From: Lachnospiraceae bacterium
Lineage (GTDB): Bacteria; Bacillota_A; Clostridia; Lachnospirales; Lachnospiraceae
Length of the DNA: 11,841 bases
Direction: 5' to 3'
Assembly: GCA_017613595.1 (NCBI GenBank)
Contig: JAGADM010000138.1
Span: 1 to 11,841, forward strand
This document shows positions 1 through 6,828 of the stretch, piece by piece (positions within the stretch are counted from its first letter, which is position 1; every line of letters begins with the position of its first letter). The translations under genes and the position numbers were made by a program. The notes under the pieces were generated by a model. The model did no database searches. It saw nothing but the letters and a program-made list of their open reading frames with translations, and was not told where the DNA came from.

Positions 1-556
1 CGCCGCTGCCGACGTATCCGAGCAGATTTCGACGGCAAGTAAGGAAGCATCCGGTACCGGCAACATGAAGTTCATGCTGAACGGTGCGGTAACCATCGGA
101 ACGATGGACGGCGCGAACGTGGAAATCGTGGAAGAGGTCGGTGCGGACAACGCATTTATCTTCGGCCTTTCCTCCGATGAGGTTATCAACTACGAGAACA
201 ACGGCGGATACGAGCCCCGCGAGATTTACAACACCGATCAGGATATCCGTGCGGTAATGACGCAGATGGTAAACGGCTTCTACAGCCCCGAGGATCCGGA
301 CCGTTTCCGCGAGCTTTACAATTCGCTTCTTGAGAGAAACGGCGGAGAGCGTGCGGACCAGTACTTCATCTTAAAGGATTTCCGTTCCTACGCAGCAGCA
401 CAGGAGCGTGTTGAGGAAGCTTACCGCGATGAAGAACGCTGGGCGAAGATGGCAATCCTGAACGTTGCGAAGTCCGGCAAATTCAGTTCGGACCGTACGA
501 TCGAAGAGTACGTTGAGGATATCTGGCACCTGAACAAGGTAACCGTGGAAGTTTAA
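1..556 (+). CDS. glgP: Glycogen/starch phosphorylase, C-terminal part (5' end outside window)
   Basis: This is the last 184 codons of a GT35 alpha-glucan phosphorylase, read from base 2, with stop TAA at 554-556. The family is a cytoplasmic PLP enzyme that releases glucose-1-phosphate from glycogen or maltodextrin. The sequence shows the family's PLP signature EASGTGNMKFMLNGA; its lysine, which forms the Schiff base with PLP, is codon 68-70. Next come TIGTMDGANVEIVEE and, near the end, NVAKSGKFSSDRTIEEY, both hallmarks of the C-terminal domain. Complete family members are about 750-850 residues, so roughly three quarters lies upstream of the window. The end is intact and followed by a hairpin terminator, so this is the last gene of its transcript. 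Whether the preferred substrate is glycogen or maltodextrin cannot be told from this fragment. Confidence 0.97.
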   Translation, partial: AAADVSEQISTASKEASGTGNMKFMLNGAVTIGTMDGANVEIVEEVGADNAFIFGLSSDEVINYENNGGYEPREIYNTDQDIRAVMTQMVNGFYSPEDPDRFRELYNSLLERNGGERADQYFILKDFRSYAAAQERVEEAYRDEERWAKMAILNVAKSGKFSSDRTIEEYVEDIWHLNKVTVEV

Positions 557-567
557 AAGAAATAATG

Positions 568-657
568 AAACCGGAGATACAGAGCGGCAGCCGGAAACGG
601 CACGCCGCGGCGGACCCGAACGGCGGTCCGTCAAGTCTTGCATCTCCGGTTTTTCTG
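568..657 (+). terminator. Intrinsic terminator after glgP
   Basis: A perfect 11-bp inverted repeat, AAACCGGAGAT at 568-578 and ATCTCCGGTTT at 642-652, closes a long structure and runs into a T-rich tail at 650-656. A second hairpin, CGGACC (611-616) with GGTCCG (625-630), sits inside. The position just after the glgP stop and the T-rich 3' edge fit rho-independent termination. The roughly 63-nt enclosed region is longer than usual. Confidence 0.7.
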
Positions 658-666
658 TATTAAAAT
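638..666 (+). promoter_or_regulatory. Possible weak promoter for the CCA-adding enzyme gene
   Basis: TTGCAT (638-643) and TAAAAT (661-666) are separated by 17 bases, a sigma-A-like arrangement. The -10 matches five of six consensus positions and the -35 only three. It overlaps the 3' arm of the preceding terminator and would give a leader of about 90 nt before the ATG at 765. I see no better candidate between the two genes. Confidence 0.35.
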
Positions 667-764
667 GAGAGCAGACAGTGCGCCGCGAACATAAAGGCGC
701 CGCATTACATCGGTACGCGGACACATACTATTCCGGACAGTTCCGCGGTACGGAAGGAGGACCC

Positions 765-2147
765 ATGGCATTTCGGCTCACGCTCCCCGAAAAGGTAACG
801 AAGTTGATTTCGATCATCGAAAAGGCCGGCTACGAAGCATACGCGGTAGGCGGCTGTGTTCGTGATGCCATTCTGGGACGCGTTCCGCAGGACTGGGACG
901 TGACGACTTCCGCCACGCCGGAGCAGGTAAAGGCGCTCTTTACGCATACCGTGGATACCGGCATCGCGCATGGAACGGTGACGGTTCTCATGAACCGCGA
1001 GGGCTTTGAAGTGACGACTTACCGGATCGACGGCGCCTACGAGGACTGCCGCCATCCGAAGGAAGTGACCTTCACGAGAAGCCTCGAAGAAGACCTGAAG
1101 CGTCGCGATTTTACGGTAAATGCGATGGCTTATAACGATAAGACCGGACTTGTCGACCTGTTCGGCGGCCGGGAGGACCTTACAAACGGGATTATCCGCG
1201 CGGTCGGAGATCCGAATGAGCGTTTTCAGGAGGATGCGCTTCGGATATTCCGGGCAATCCGCTTTGCCGCGCAGTTAGGGTTTACGATCGATCCGGAAAC
1301 CGAGAAGGCGATGTCCTCATTTGCCGGCAACCTGCAGGCGGTGAGTGCGGAACGGATCCGTGAGGAACTGACCAAACTGTTGGGGTCGGATCATCCGGAG
1401 GAAATGATCCGCGCATCGGAGATCGGACTTACGGCCTACTGGCTGCCCGAATGGGATACGATGCTTGCGACCCCGCAGGAGAACATCCATCATATTTATG
1501 ATGTCGGCAGACATACGATTGAGAGCATCCGCGCGATGCACGCATCCGAAACCTATCGGAACGCGGACCGGCACACACGCACGGTGCTTGATTATACGAT
1601 GCTTCTTCATGACTGTGCGAAGCCTGCGTGCAAGACCTATCATGAGGACGGCTCGGCGCACTTTAAAGGGCATGATCATCTGAGCGCAAAGCTTGGCCGT
1701 ACCGTGCTCCGCAGACTGAAATTCGACAACGAGACAATCGATACGGCGGAAAAGCTGATCGACAATCACGACTGCCGCCTGAAACTGAAACATCAGAAGA
1801 TCGACTATATGCTCCGGCGCGTCATGAACCGGATCGGCGCGGACAACATGCCGCTTCTTTTCGAGGTGCAGAGGGCGGATGCCCATGCCCATGCACCGGC
1901 GTTTCTTGAGGGAAACCTGACGGTGATCGGACGGATGGAGGAAGCCTGCAGGCGGATCATCGAAGAAGGGCAGTGCGTCAGCTTAAAAACGCTCGCCGTG
2001 AAGGGAGCGGACCTGATGGCTCTCGGATTTGCCCCGGGACCGAAACTCGGCGGGATCCTTTCGCAGCTTCTCGAGGATGTGCTCGAGTTTCCGGAACACA
2101 ACACAAAAGAATACCTTCTTAACGCGGCGCGCGGGATGAAGGAATAA
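765..2147 (+). CDS. cca: CCA tRNA nucleotidyltransferase (class II) with HD domain
   Basis: This 460-residue protein belongs to the class II nucleotidyltransferases that add or repair the 3' CCA of tRNA in the cytoplasm. The head domain has VGGCVRD (28-34) and the metal-binding DWD (43-45), followed by RRDFTVNAMA (113-122). The amino-acid template motif EDALRIFRAIRF (156-167) reads incoming CTP/ATP in this family. A predicted HD phosphohydrolase domain follows, with H282-D283 in LLHDCAKP and a later FKGHDH. HD domains occur in some bacterial CCA enzymes but not in the shorter Bacillus-type ones. The start at 765 is chosen over an in-frame ATG at 678 because AAGGAGG (754-760) lies just ahead of it and homology begins here. 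The gene is apparently monocistronic, with terminators on both sides. A poly(A) polymerase or a CC-only or A-only enzyme is the alternative; the motifs favour CCA addition. Confidence 0.93.
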   Translation: MAFRLTLPEKVTKLISIIEKAGYEAYAVGGCVRDAILGRVPQDWDVTTSATPEQVKALFTHTVDTGIAHGTVTVLMNREGFEVTTYRIDGAYEDCRHPKEVTFTRSLEEDLKRRDFTVNAMAYNDKTGLVDLFGGREDLTNGIIRAVGDPNERFQEDALRIFRAIRFAAQLGFTIDPETEKAMSSFAGNLQAVSAERIREELTKLLGSDHPEEMIRASEIGLTAYWLPEWDTMLATPQENIHHIYDVGRHTIESIRAMHASETYRNADRHTRTVLDYTMLLHDCAKPACKTYHEDGSAHFKGHDHLSAKLGRTVLRRLKFDNETIDTAEKLIDNHDCRLKLKHQKIDYMLRRVMNRIGADNMPLLFEVQRADAHAHAPAFLEGNLTVIGRMEEACRRIIEEGQCVSLKTLAVKGADLMALGFAPGPKLGGILSQLLEDVLEFPEHNTKEYLLNAARGMKE

Positions 2148-2152
2148 CGGTT

Positions 2153-2194
2153 ACGAAAAAGCTTTTTGGATACAAACAAAAAGCTTTTTTTCGT
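2153..2194 (+). terminator. Intrinsic terminator after cca
   Basis: An inverted repeat six bases after the cca stop pairs ACGAAAAAGCTTTTTG (2153-2168) with CAAAAAGCTTTTTTTCGT (2177-2194), apart from a two-base bulge, across an 8-base loop. The 3' arm contains seven consecutive T (2185-2191). The stem is AU-rich, but placement and T-tract fit termination; the A/T symmetry could also stop minus-strand transcripts. Its right edge overlaps the -35 of the next promoter. Confidence 0.7.
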
Positions 2195-2221
2195 GACATA
2201 TCGGGGAAAATATGCTATAAT
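2193..2221 (+). promoter_or_regulatory. Strong sigma-A-type promoter for the envelope operon
   Basis: GTGACA at 2193-2198 (five of six matches to the -35 consensus) lies exactly 17 bases before a perfect TATAAT at 2216-2221. The -10 also carries an extended TG (2213-2214, TGCTATAAT). Expected transcription start is near 2228, giving a short leader with AGGAGG at 2241-2246 before the ATG at 2252. This is the best promoter match in the window and probably serves all four genes to 6752. Confidence 0.85.
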
Positions 2222-2251
2222 ACTTCCGATTGTGGGCTTTAGGAGGCTTTT

Positions 2252-2920
2252 ATGGTAGAGTTTCTCGGTATCTTTGAAACCGATCGCGATATTCTCCTCT
2301 ATGTGCAGGACCATATCCGAAACGGATTTCTGGATAAGATTTTCCCGAATATCACGCACCTGGGGGATGCAGGTATCTTCTGGATTCTGCTGACGGTCGC
2401 GCTTCTCTGCTTTAAGAAGACGAGAAGAGCGGGCCTTTTCTCCGCGGCGGCGCTTGCGGGCTCCGTCCTCGTTAACAATGTAATCCTCAAGAATGCGATC
2501 GGCCGTACGAGACCGTACGAACTGATTGATGAACTGGTACTGATCGGAAAGAAGGCGAGCGACGCTTCCTTCCCGTCGGGACACACGGCGGCAAGTGTTG
2601 CTTCGTGTACGGCAATCCTGCCGAACGTGAAGAAACGCTGGTGGGCACCGCTCATTCTGATGGCGGTTCTGATCGCTCTTTCGAGAGTTTATATCGGAAT
2701 CCATTATCCGTCCGATATCGTCGGCGGACTCATAAGCGGTGTGGTACTCGGCATTCTGGCAAATGTGATCGGCAGTCTTGTTCTTCGGAAATGGTTCCCG
2801 GAACTCGAGGACAAATGGTTCCCGAAGAATATGGAAACGGTTCCCGCCGATGCGGTGTTATCCGTCGGTTCGCCGGTTACGGATCCCGTTCCGTCAGATG
2901 CTTTTCAGGAAGGAAAGTGA
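2252..2920 (+). CDS. PAP2-family membrane phosphatase (undecaprenyl-diphosphatase-like)
   Basis: This 222-residue integral membrane protein is of the PAP2 superfamily, whose members hydrolyse lipid phosphates or diphosphates at the outer membrane face, for example recycling undecaprenyl diphosphate to the monophosphate. All three catalytic motifs are present: KNAIGRTRP (80-88), PSGH (108-111) and SRVYIGIHYPSD (144-155), with H111 and H151 as the expected catalytic histidines and D155 completing the set. Hydrophobic segments lie around 41-54, 60-78, 131-143 and 156-178. A charged, proline-rich tail of about 40 residues follows the last one. AGGAGG (2241-2246) sits 5 bases before the start. The next gene begins only 7 bases after the stop. 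Its place beside a polyprenyl-phosphate-type glycosyltransferase supports a lipid-carrier role, but phosphatidylglycerophosphate or another lipid phosphate is possible. Confidence 0.9.
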   Translation: MVEFLGIFETDRDILLYVQDHIRNGFLDKIFPNITHLGDAGIFWILLTVALLCFKKTRRAGLFSAAALAGSVLVNNVILKNAIGRTRPYELIDELVLIGKKASDASFPSGHTAASVASCTAILPNVKKRWWAPLILMAVLIALSRVYIGIHYPSDIVGGLISGVVLGILANVIGSLVLRKWFPELEDKWFPKNMETVPADAVLSVGSPVTDPVPSDAFQEGK

Positions 2921-2927
2921 GCACAGT

Positions 2928-3986
2928 ATGAAAGTTACGGTTATCGTTCCGTCCCTGAATCCGGACGAGAAGATGGTGAATACCGTGAAAAACATTATCG
3001 CAGACGGCTTTGACGATATCGTCGTGGTCAATGACGGAAGCGCTCCGGAGTATCTGTCCTACTTTGACGAGGTGGCGAAGCTTCCGGAGGTAACCCTTCT
3101 GACACATGAAGTGAACCGCGGTAAGGGCCGGGCGATGAAGACGGCATTTGCCTACATTATGGAGAATCGGAAAGACATTCTCGGCGTTATCACCGTAGAC
3201 GCGGACGGGCAGCATCTGCCGAAAGACATGCATGCCTGTGTGGACGCGATGGCGGCGCAGCCCGATAAGGTAATCCTCGGCGTACGCGACTTCTCGCAAC
3301 CGCAGGTACCGTTCAAGTCAAGAGCCGGCAACAATATCACGAAGGCGGTATTCCGCTTTGCCTGCGGCATCAAGATCAGTGATACGCAGACCGGACTCCG
3401 GGCCATCCCGTTCAGACATCTTCCGGTTATGCTGGAGATTGACGGCGACCGGTACGAGTACGAGACGAACCAGCTTCTTGTTATGAAGAAGAAGGGTATC
3501 GCATTTGACGAGGTCGTGATCGATACGGTGTATATCGACGACAACGCGTCGTCGCATTTTCATCCGTTCCGCGATTCGATGCGTATCTACATAATCATCC
3601 TGAAATTCATCGGAAGTTCGATTGCGTCCTTCCTTGTGGATTTTCTGATCTTCACCATCCTCAATCTGTGCATCGGCGACAGTCTGGAAAGTTCGACGAG
3701 AATTGCCGTTGCCACGGTCGGAGCACGTGTGGTGAGCGCGATATTCAACTACACGGTGAACCGCAAGGTCGTATTCCAGTCCGATTCGGATGTGAAGAAA
3801 TCACTTCTCCGTTATTTCATCCTTGCCGTATGCCAGGTAACGGTATCGTTCCTGCTGGTGGATCTGATTGCGGAGAGATGGCTTGACCTCGGGGCAAGCT
3901 TCTTAGAGTCGATCATCAAGATGATCGTGGATCTGGTGCTTTTCATGATCAGCTACCAGATTCAGCAGCGGTGGGTATTCCGCTGA
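2928..3986 (+). CDS. GT2 glycosyltransferase fused to a GtrA-type membrane domain
   Basis: This is a 352-residue two-domain protein. Residues 1 to about 215 form a family 2 glycosyltransferase of the DPM1/polyprenyl-phosphate sugar synthase type: VTVIVPSLN at the start, VVNDGSAP (33-40), NRGKGRAMK (63-71) and the metal/nucleotide-sugar motif DADGQH (91-96). Residues about 225-350 are a four-helix GtrA domain ending with NYTVNRKVVF (274-283) and QQRWVFR (346-352), both typical. GT2 enzymes of this type load a sugar from a nucleotide donor onto a polyprenyl phosphate; GtrA proteins are associated with flipping the product. The fusion would couple synthesis and export. The start at 2928 has AAGGAAAG (2910-2917) ahead of it; the frame is open back to 2778, but that part overlaps the PAP2 gene and has no family similarity. 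The sugar is unknown. Confidence 0.92.
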   Translation: MKVTVIVPSLNPDEKMVNTVKNIIADGFDDIVVVNDGSAPEYLSYFDEVAKLPEVTLLTHEVNRGKGRAMKTAFAYIMENRKDILGVITVDADGQHLPKDMHACVDAMAAQPDKVILGVRDFSQPQVPFKSRAGNNITKAVFRFACGIKISDTQTGLRAIPFRHLPVMLEIDGDRYEYETNQLLVMKKKGIAFDEVVIDTVYIDDNASSHFHPFRDSMRIYIIILKFIGSSIASFLVDFLIFTILNLCIGDSLESSTRIAVATVGARVVSAIFNYTVNRKVVFQSDSDVKKSLLRYFILAVCQVTVSFLLVDLIAERWLDLGASFLESIIKMIVDLVLFMISYQIQQRWVFR

Positions 3987-4007
3987 TTTGCAATGTACAG
4001 TATTTGT

Positions 4008-4033
4008 CTGCGGAGGCAGCGCGGCTTCCGCAG
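4008..4033 (+). promoter_or_regulatory. Intercistronic GC-rich hairpin ahead of the NAGPA gene
   Basis: CTGCGGAGG (4008-4016) pairs with CTTCCGCAG (4025-4033), nine pairs including one G-U, around an 8-base loop. It is in the 66-base gap between the GT2-GtrA stop and the next ATG, ending 5 bases before the AAAGGAG ribosome site (4039-4045). There is no T-tract, so it is unlikely to be a complete terminator. It could be an RNA-processing or stability element, or modulate translation of the following gene. Confidence 0.5.
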
Positions 4034-4052
4034 GTCATAAAGGAGAGCAGTA

Positions 4053-5153
4053 ATGAACGCGAAAAGAGTTTTAAAGTATGTGGGGAGATTTTTTCTGGTA
4101 GTCTTCGTTACGCTTATTCTGCTTGTCGGGATCCTGTATCTTGTTCTGAACAAGATCTGTCACGGACCTTCCGAGGCGGCGCGCGATGAGCTTGGTTCCT
4201 CTCTTCTTGAGAGCGGACAGCTGAAGTTCGTTGCGGGACTGGTTCTTTCGAAAGCGGAAATCGAAGAGATCCAGAACAAGAACAGCCGTAAGGCCATGGA
4301 CACGGAGTCGCTCAATAAGAATCTGATCCATATTGAGAACAACGAAGCAAATCCGGATGATCCCGAGCCTAAGAAGACGGAAACAACGGAAGTATTTGAT
4401 GAGAATGGCGTCCGGATCGAGAAGATCGCCGGAAGCTCGTTTCTTGCAACGATGATGATCATCAAGGATCCTTCGCAGGTCTGCGTCGGAACAACATACC
4501 CGTGGGGTGAGTACGGCAAGGAGCTCGAAGAGGTTGTAAAGGGTGCCGGCGCCATCGGCGGCGTTAACGGCGGACTGTATGAGTCCACCGGGAACAAGGG
4601 CGGCCACCCGCTCGGCGTAGTCGTTCAGGACGGCAAGATCACCTGTAACCGTCCCGGTTCCAATAAGGGACTTTACATGATTGCCATGAACGAGGACAAC
4701 CTGCTGATCATCAAGGATATCAACGGATGGAGCACAACCGATGTTGAGAAATACGTGAAGGAAGAACGCATCCGCGACGCGGTATGCTTCCAGGAAGAAG
4801 CATCCGATAAGAACAACCATTTCGTTCCGCTCGTTATCAACGGCGTCGGCCGTGAGCTGAACGGAGCCGGTTCCGGAGCCAACCCGAGAACCGCGATCGG
4901 ACAGCGCGCGGACGGAGCCATCCTTCTTCTGGTTACCGACGGACGAGGCGCAAGCGGCCATCTCGGCGCGACGGCGAGCGACCTGATCGGACTGATGTTG
5001 AAGTTCGGAGCTGTCAACGCGGCCAACCTGGACGGCGGAAGTTCCTCGAGTATGTACTATAACGGCAAATATTTAATGACGAGTACGACGTTCTATTATC
5101 AGAATTCGTCATGGAGACTGCCTACGGCTTATGTCGTAAGGCCGAAGCAGTAG
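4053..5153 (+). CDS. Membrane-anchored phosphodiester glycosidase (NAGPA domain)
   Basis: This 366-residue protein has a single N-terminal membrane segment (about 11-33) after basic residues and no lipobox, so the rest should face outward. Residues about 35-125 are a charged, low-complexity stalk. Residues about 165-363 form a NAGPA (formerly DUF2233) domain, recognised by VNGGLY (171-176), NPRTAIG (277-283), the TDGRG stretch (295-299), GATASDL (305-311) and NLDGGSSSSM (325-334). The founding mammalian enzyme removes N-acetylglucosamine from a phosphodiester-linked GlcNAc-1-P. Bacterial relatives are often called exopolysaccharide biosynthesis proteins, and substrates are mostly undefined. 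AAAGGAG (4039-4045) lies 7 bases before ATG. Its TAG stop overlaps the ribosome site of the next gene, suggesting translational coupling. In context it may trim or release sugars joined through phosphodiester bonds on envelope glycopolymers; that is inference. Confidence 0.9.
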   Translation: MNAKRVLKYVGRFFLVVFVTLILLVGILYLVLNKICHGPSEAARDELGSSLLESGQLKFVAGLVLSKAEIEEIQNKNSRKAMDTESLNKNLIHIENNEANPDDPEPKKTETTEVFDENGVRIEKIAGSSFLATMMIIKDPSQVCVGTTYPWGEYGKELEEVVKGAGAIGGVNGGLYESTGNKGGHPLGVVVQDGKITCNRPGSNKGLYMIAMNEDNLLIIKDINGWSTTDVEKYVKEERIRDAVCFQEEASDKNNHFVPLVINGVGRELNGAGSGANPRTAIGQRADGAILLLVTDGRGASGHLGATASDLIGLMLKFGAVNAANLDGGSSSSMYYNGKYLMTSTTFYYQNSSWRLPTAYVVRPKQ

Positions 5154-5162
5154 GAGGGGAAG

Positions 5163-6752
5163 ATGGCAGATTTGGATAAAGACGAATTTTCCCCGTCCTC
5201 GGTCGGAAAATTCCGTGATGAAAGTGAACGCAAGTTGTACGAAGCGCTCCGCCGCAATCCGAAGCTCGATTACGATCCCGATGAGGATGAGGTGACGGAA
5301 GAGCAGTACAGAGCGATGGTGGAACGCAGACGCCGCATTGCCGAGCGGAGAGACGCGGGCCGTGCAAAGCGTATGGAAGAGGCTCACCGTATTGCGGAAG
5401 CGCAGAAGAGCACCCGTGGTGCCGAAGAGCAGCGCACAGGCCGCAAGGTTCCCGCAGCGACCAAGCCCGTGCAGAGAAGCGGCGAGACCGTTTCGAGATC
5501 GGCTTCCTCGTCGGCGAAGAAGCCCGTAACGCGTCAGGCCGCAAAGGAAGAGGCGGCGGCACGCGCGGCGAAGACGGGTCGCAAGGTGTTTTACATTTGC
5601 CTCGGTGTGTATGCAGCTATACTGGTCATTCTCGGATTCATATTCTTACGTTATACCGATAAATGTCTCCGCCGCTACGAGGCGTCCCGTTATGAGAACG
5701 TTATTGACGATAAGATGAACGAGTTCGTGAAGAGCGTGAAGGACGGAACGGTTCTTGACATGGTAACGCTTCCGGAGCACGCCTGCGTATTCGAAGACGA
5801 GAACCTGTACCGGTCGACGTATCTGAACAATCTGCGTGCGAGCGGAACGTTCACTTACGAGAAGGACAAGAACAGTTATGACACGACCCATCCGGTTTTC
5901 GATATCTATTCGGCCTCCGGCGATATGGTCGCTGTAATGCAGCTGAAGCAGGTTAATCCGAGAACCATCTTCGCGATTCTTACGATCAGTGACTGGGAGA
6001 TTGATTCGATCACGCCGGTGTTCAGCATGACGACCAATTCCTACCGGATTTCGGTCCCGGATAACTATAAGGTGACGGTAAATGATATTGCCGTAACCGA
6101 TGAGTTCCGAAAGGGCGAGCCGAAGAAGGTTGAGACCGATCTCAGCGAGAACATCCTTAAGTATGTTCAGGTTCCGTCTATCATTACCTATGAGATTACG
6201 GGACTGGCCGAGAAACCGGAGATTAAGATATACGATTCTCTCGGTGTGGAGACCGGGTTTACACCCGACGGAAACGGAAACATCAAGATCGATGCCATGG
6301 TCGGAACGCATCCCGCAGAGATGTCTCAGGAACGTTATGATTACGCTCTTGAAACCGTACAGATGTGGGGCGACTTCGTAACGAGAGACCTGAGCGGAGC
6401 ACAGTACGGGCTCAGCAAGATGCGCAAGCGTCTCGCAAAAGACTCGTTCCTCTATCAGGAGGCGGCTCGTTACGCAACGAGTGAGGATATCACGTTTATC
6501 AGTGACCACCATTTCGATACGCCGAAGTACACGGATCTGTCCGTAACGGACTACACGGAATACAGTGATGTATGCTATTCCGTTCATATCAAGTTTACGA
6601 GAAACATGATCCTCAATAAGACCGGCGGCAAGAGAACCGACGGTATCGACAGTATCTTCTTCTTCGTATTTATCGATGATACGGATAACGATGTGATCGA
6701 TCCTCACTGGGTGATCGCGGAGGAGAAGGTTTACATCGCGGAGAACAAATAA
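5163..6752 (+). CDS. Unrecognised single-pass membrane protein with large extracellular part
   Basis: I do not recognise this 529-residue protein. Residues 1 to about 140 are highly charged and disordered-looking, with arginine/glutamate-rich helix (about 45-82) and a Ser/Ala/Lys/Arg stretch (about 84-140). One membrane segment spans about 142-163 (FYICLGVYAAILVILGFIFL), so the N-terminus should be cytoplasmic and residues 165-529 outside. The outer part reads as three blocks: 165-295, with HPVFDIYSASGDMVAVMQL; a beta-rich middle around 300-370 (SYRISVPDNYKVTVNDIAV); and 385-529, ending HWVIAEEKVYI. The outer two blocks have the alternating pattern of NTF2-like folds, loosely resembling TcaA-type envelope proteins, but that is a guess by eye. 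AGGAGGGG (5152-5159) overlaps the upstream stop and fixes the start at 5163. As last gene of the operon it likely acts at the envelope with the NAGPA protein. Confidence 0.85.
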   Translation: MADLDKDEFSPSSVGKFRDESERKLYEALRRNPKLDYDPDEDEVTEEQYRAMVERRRRIAERRDAGRAKRMEEAHRIAEAQKSTRGAEEQRTGRKVPAATKPVQRSGETVSRSASSSAKKPVTRQAAKEEAAARAAKTGRKVFYICLGVYAAILVILGFIFLRYTDKCLRRYEASRYENVIDDKMNEFVKSVKDGTVLDMVTLPEHACVFEDENLYRSTYLNNLRASGTFTYEKDKNSYDTTHPVFDIYSASGDMVAVMQLKQVNPRTIFAILTISDWEIDSITPVFSMTTNSYRISVPDNYKVTVNDIAVTDEFRKGEPKKVETDLSENILKYVQVPSIITYEITGLAEKPEIKIYDSLGVETGFTPDGNGNIKIDAMVGTHPAEMSQERYDYALETVQMWGDFVTRDLSGAQYGLSKMRKRLAKDSFLYQEAARYATSEDITFISDHHFDTPKYTDLSVTDYTEYSDVCYSVHIKFTRNMILNKTGGKRTDGIDSIFFFVFIDDTDNDVIDPHWVIAEEKVYIAENK

Positions 6753-6765
6753 ACCGCAACGCAAA

Positions 6766-6814
6766 AAGACATAATAAATGCAGAAGCGTGACGGCTTCTG
6801 CTTTTTTATGTCTT
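6766..6814. terminator. Bidirectional terminator between convergent genes
   Basis: GCAGAAGC (6780-6787) and GCTTCTGC (6794-6801) form a perfect 8-bp stem around GTGACG, followed by TTTTTT (6802-6807) on the plus strand. Outer arms AAGACAT (6766-6772) and ATGTCTT (6808-6814) also pair, and the left side is A-rich, giving a T-rich tail on the minus strand. It lies between the stop of the 529-residue gene (6752) and the end of the AraC gene (6829), so it can terminate both. Confidence 0.85.
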
Positions 6815-6828
6815 CTGGTTCGGATGCT

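Noticed and set aside
1805..2704. A 299-codon minus-strand open frame across the end of cca and the PAP2 gene
   Set aside because: It crosses two well-supported genes, a terminator and a strong forward promoter, and its translation is basic and low-complexity with no family features.
2778..2927. In-frame 50-residue extension of the GT2-GtrA protein into the PAP2 gene
   Set aside because: It overlaps the PAP2 coding sequence in another frame, has no ribosome site, and family similarity begins at the MKVTVIVPS start at 2928.
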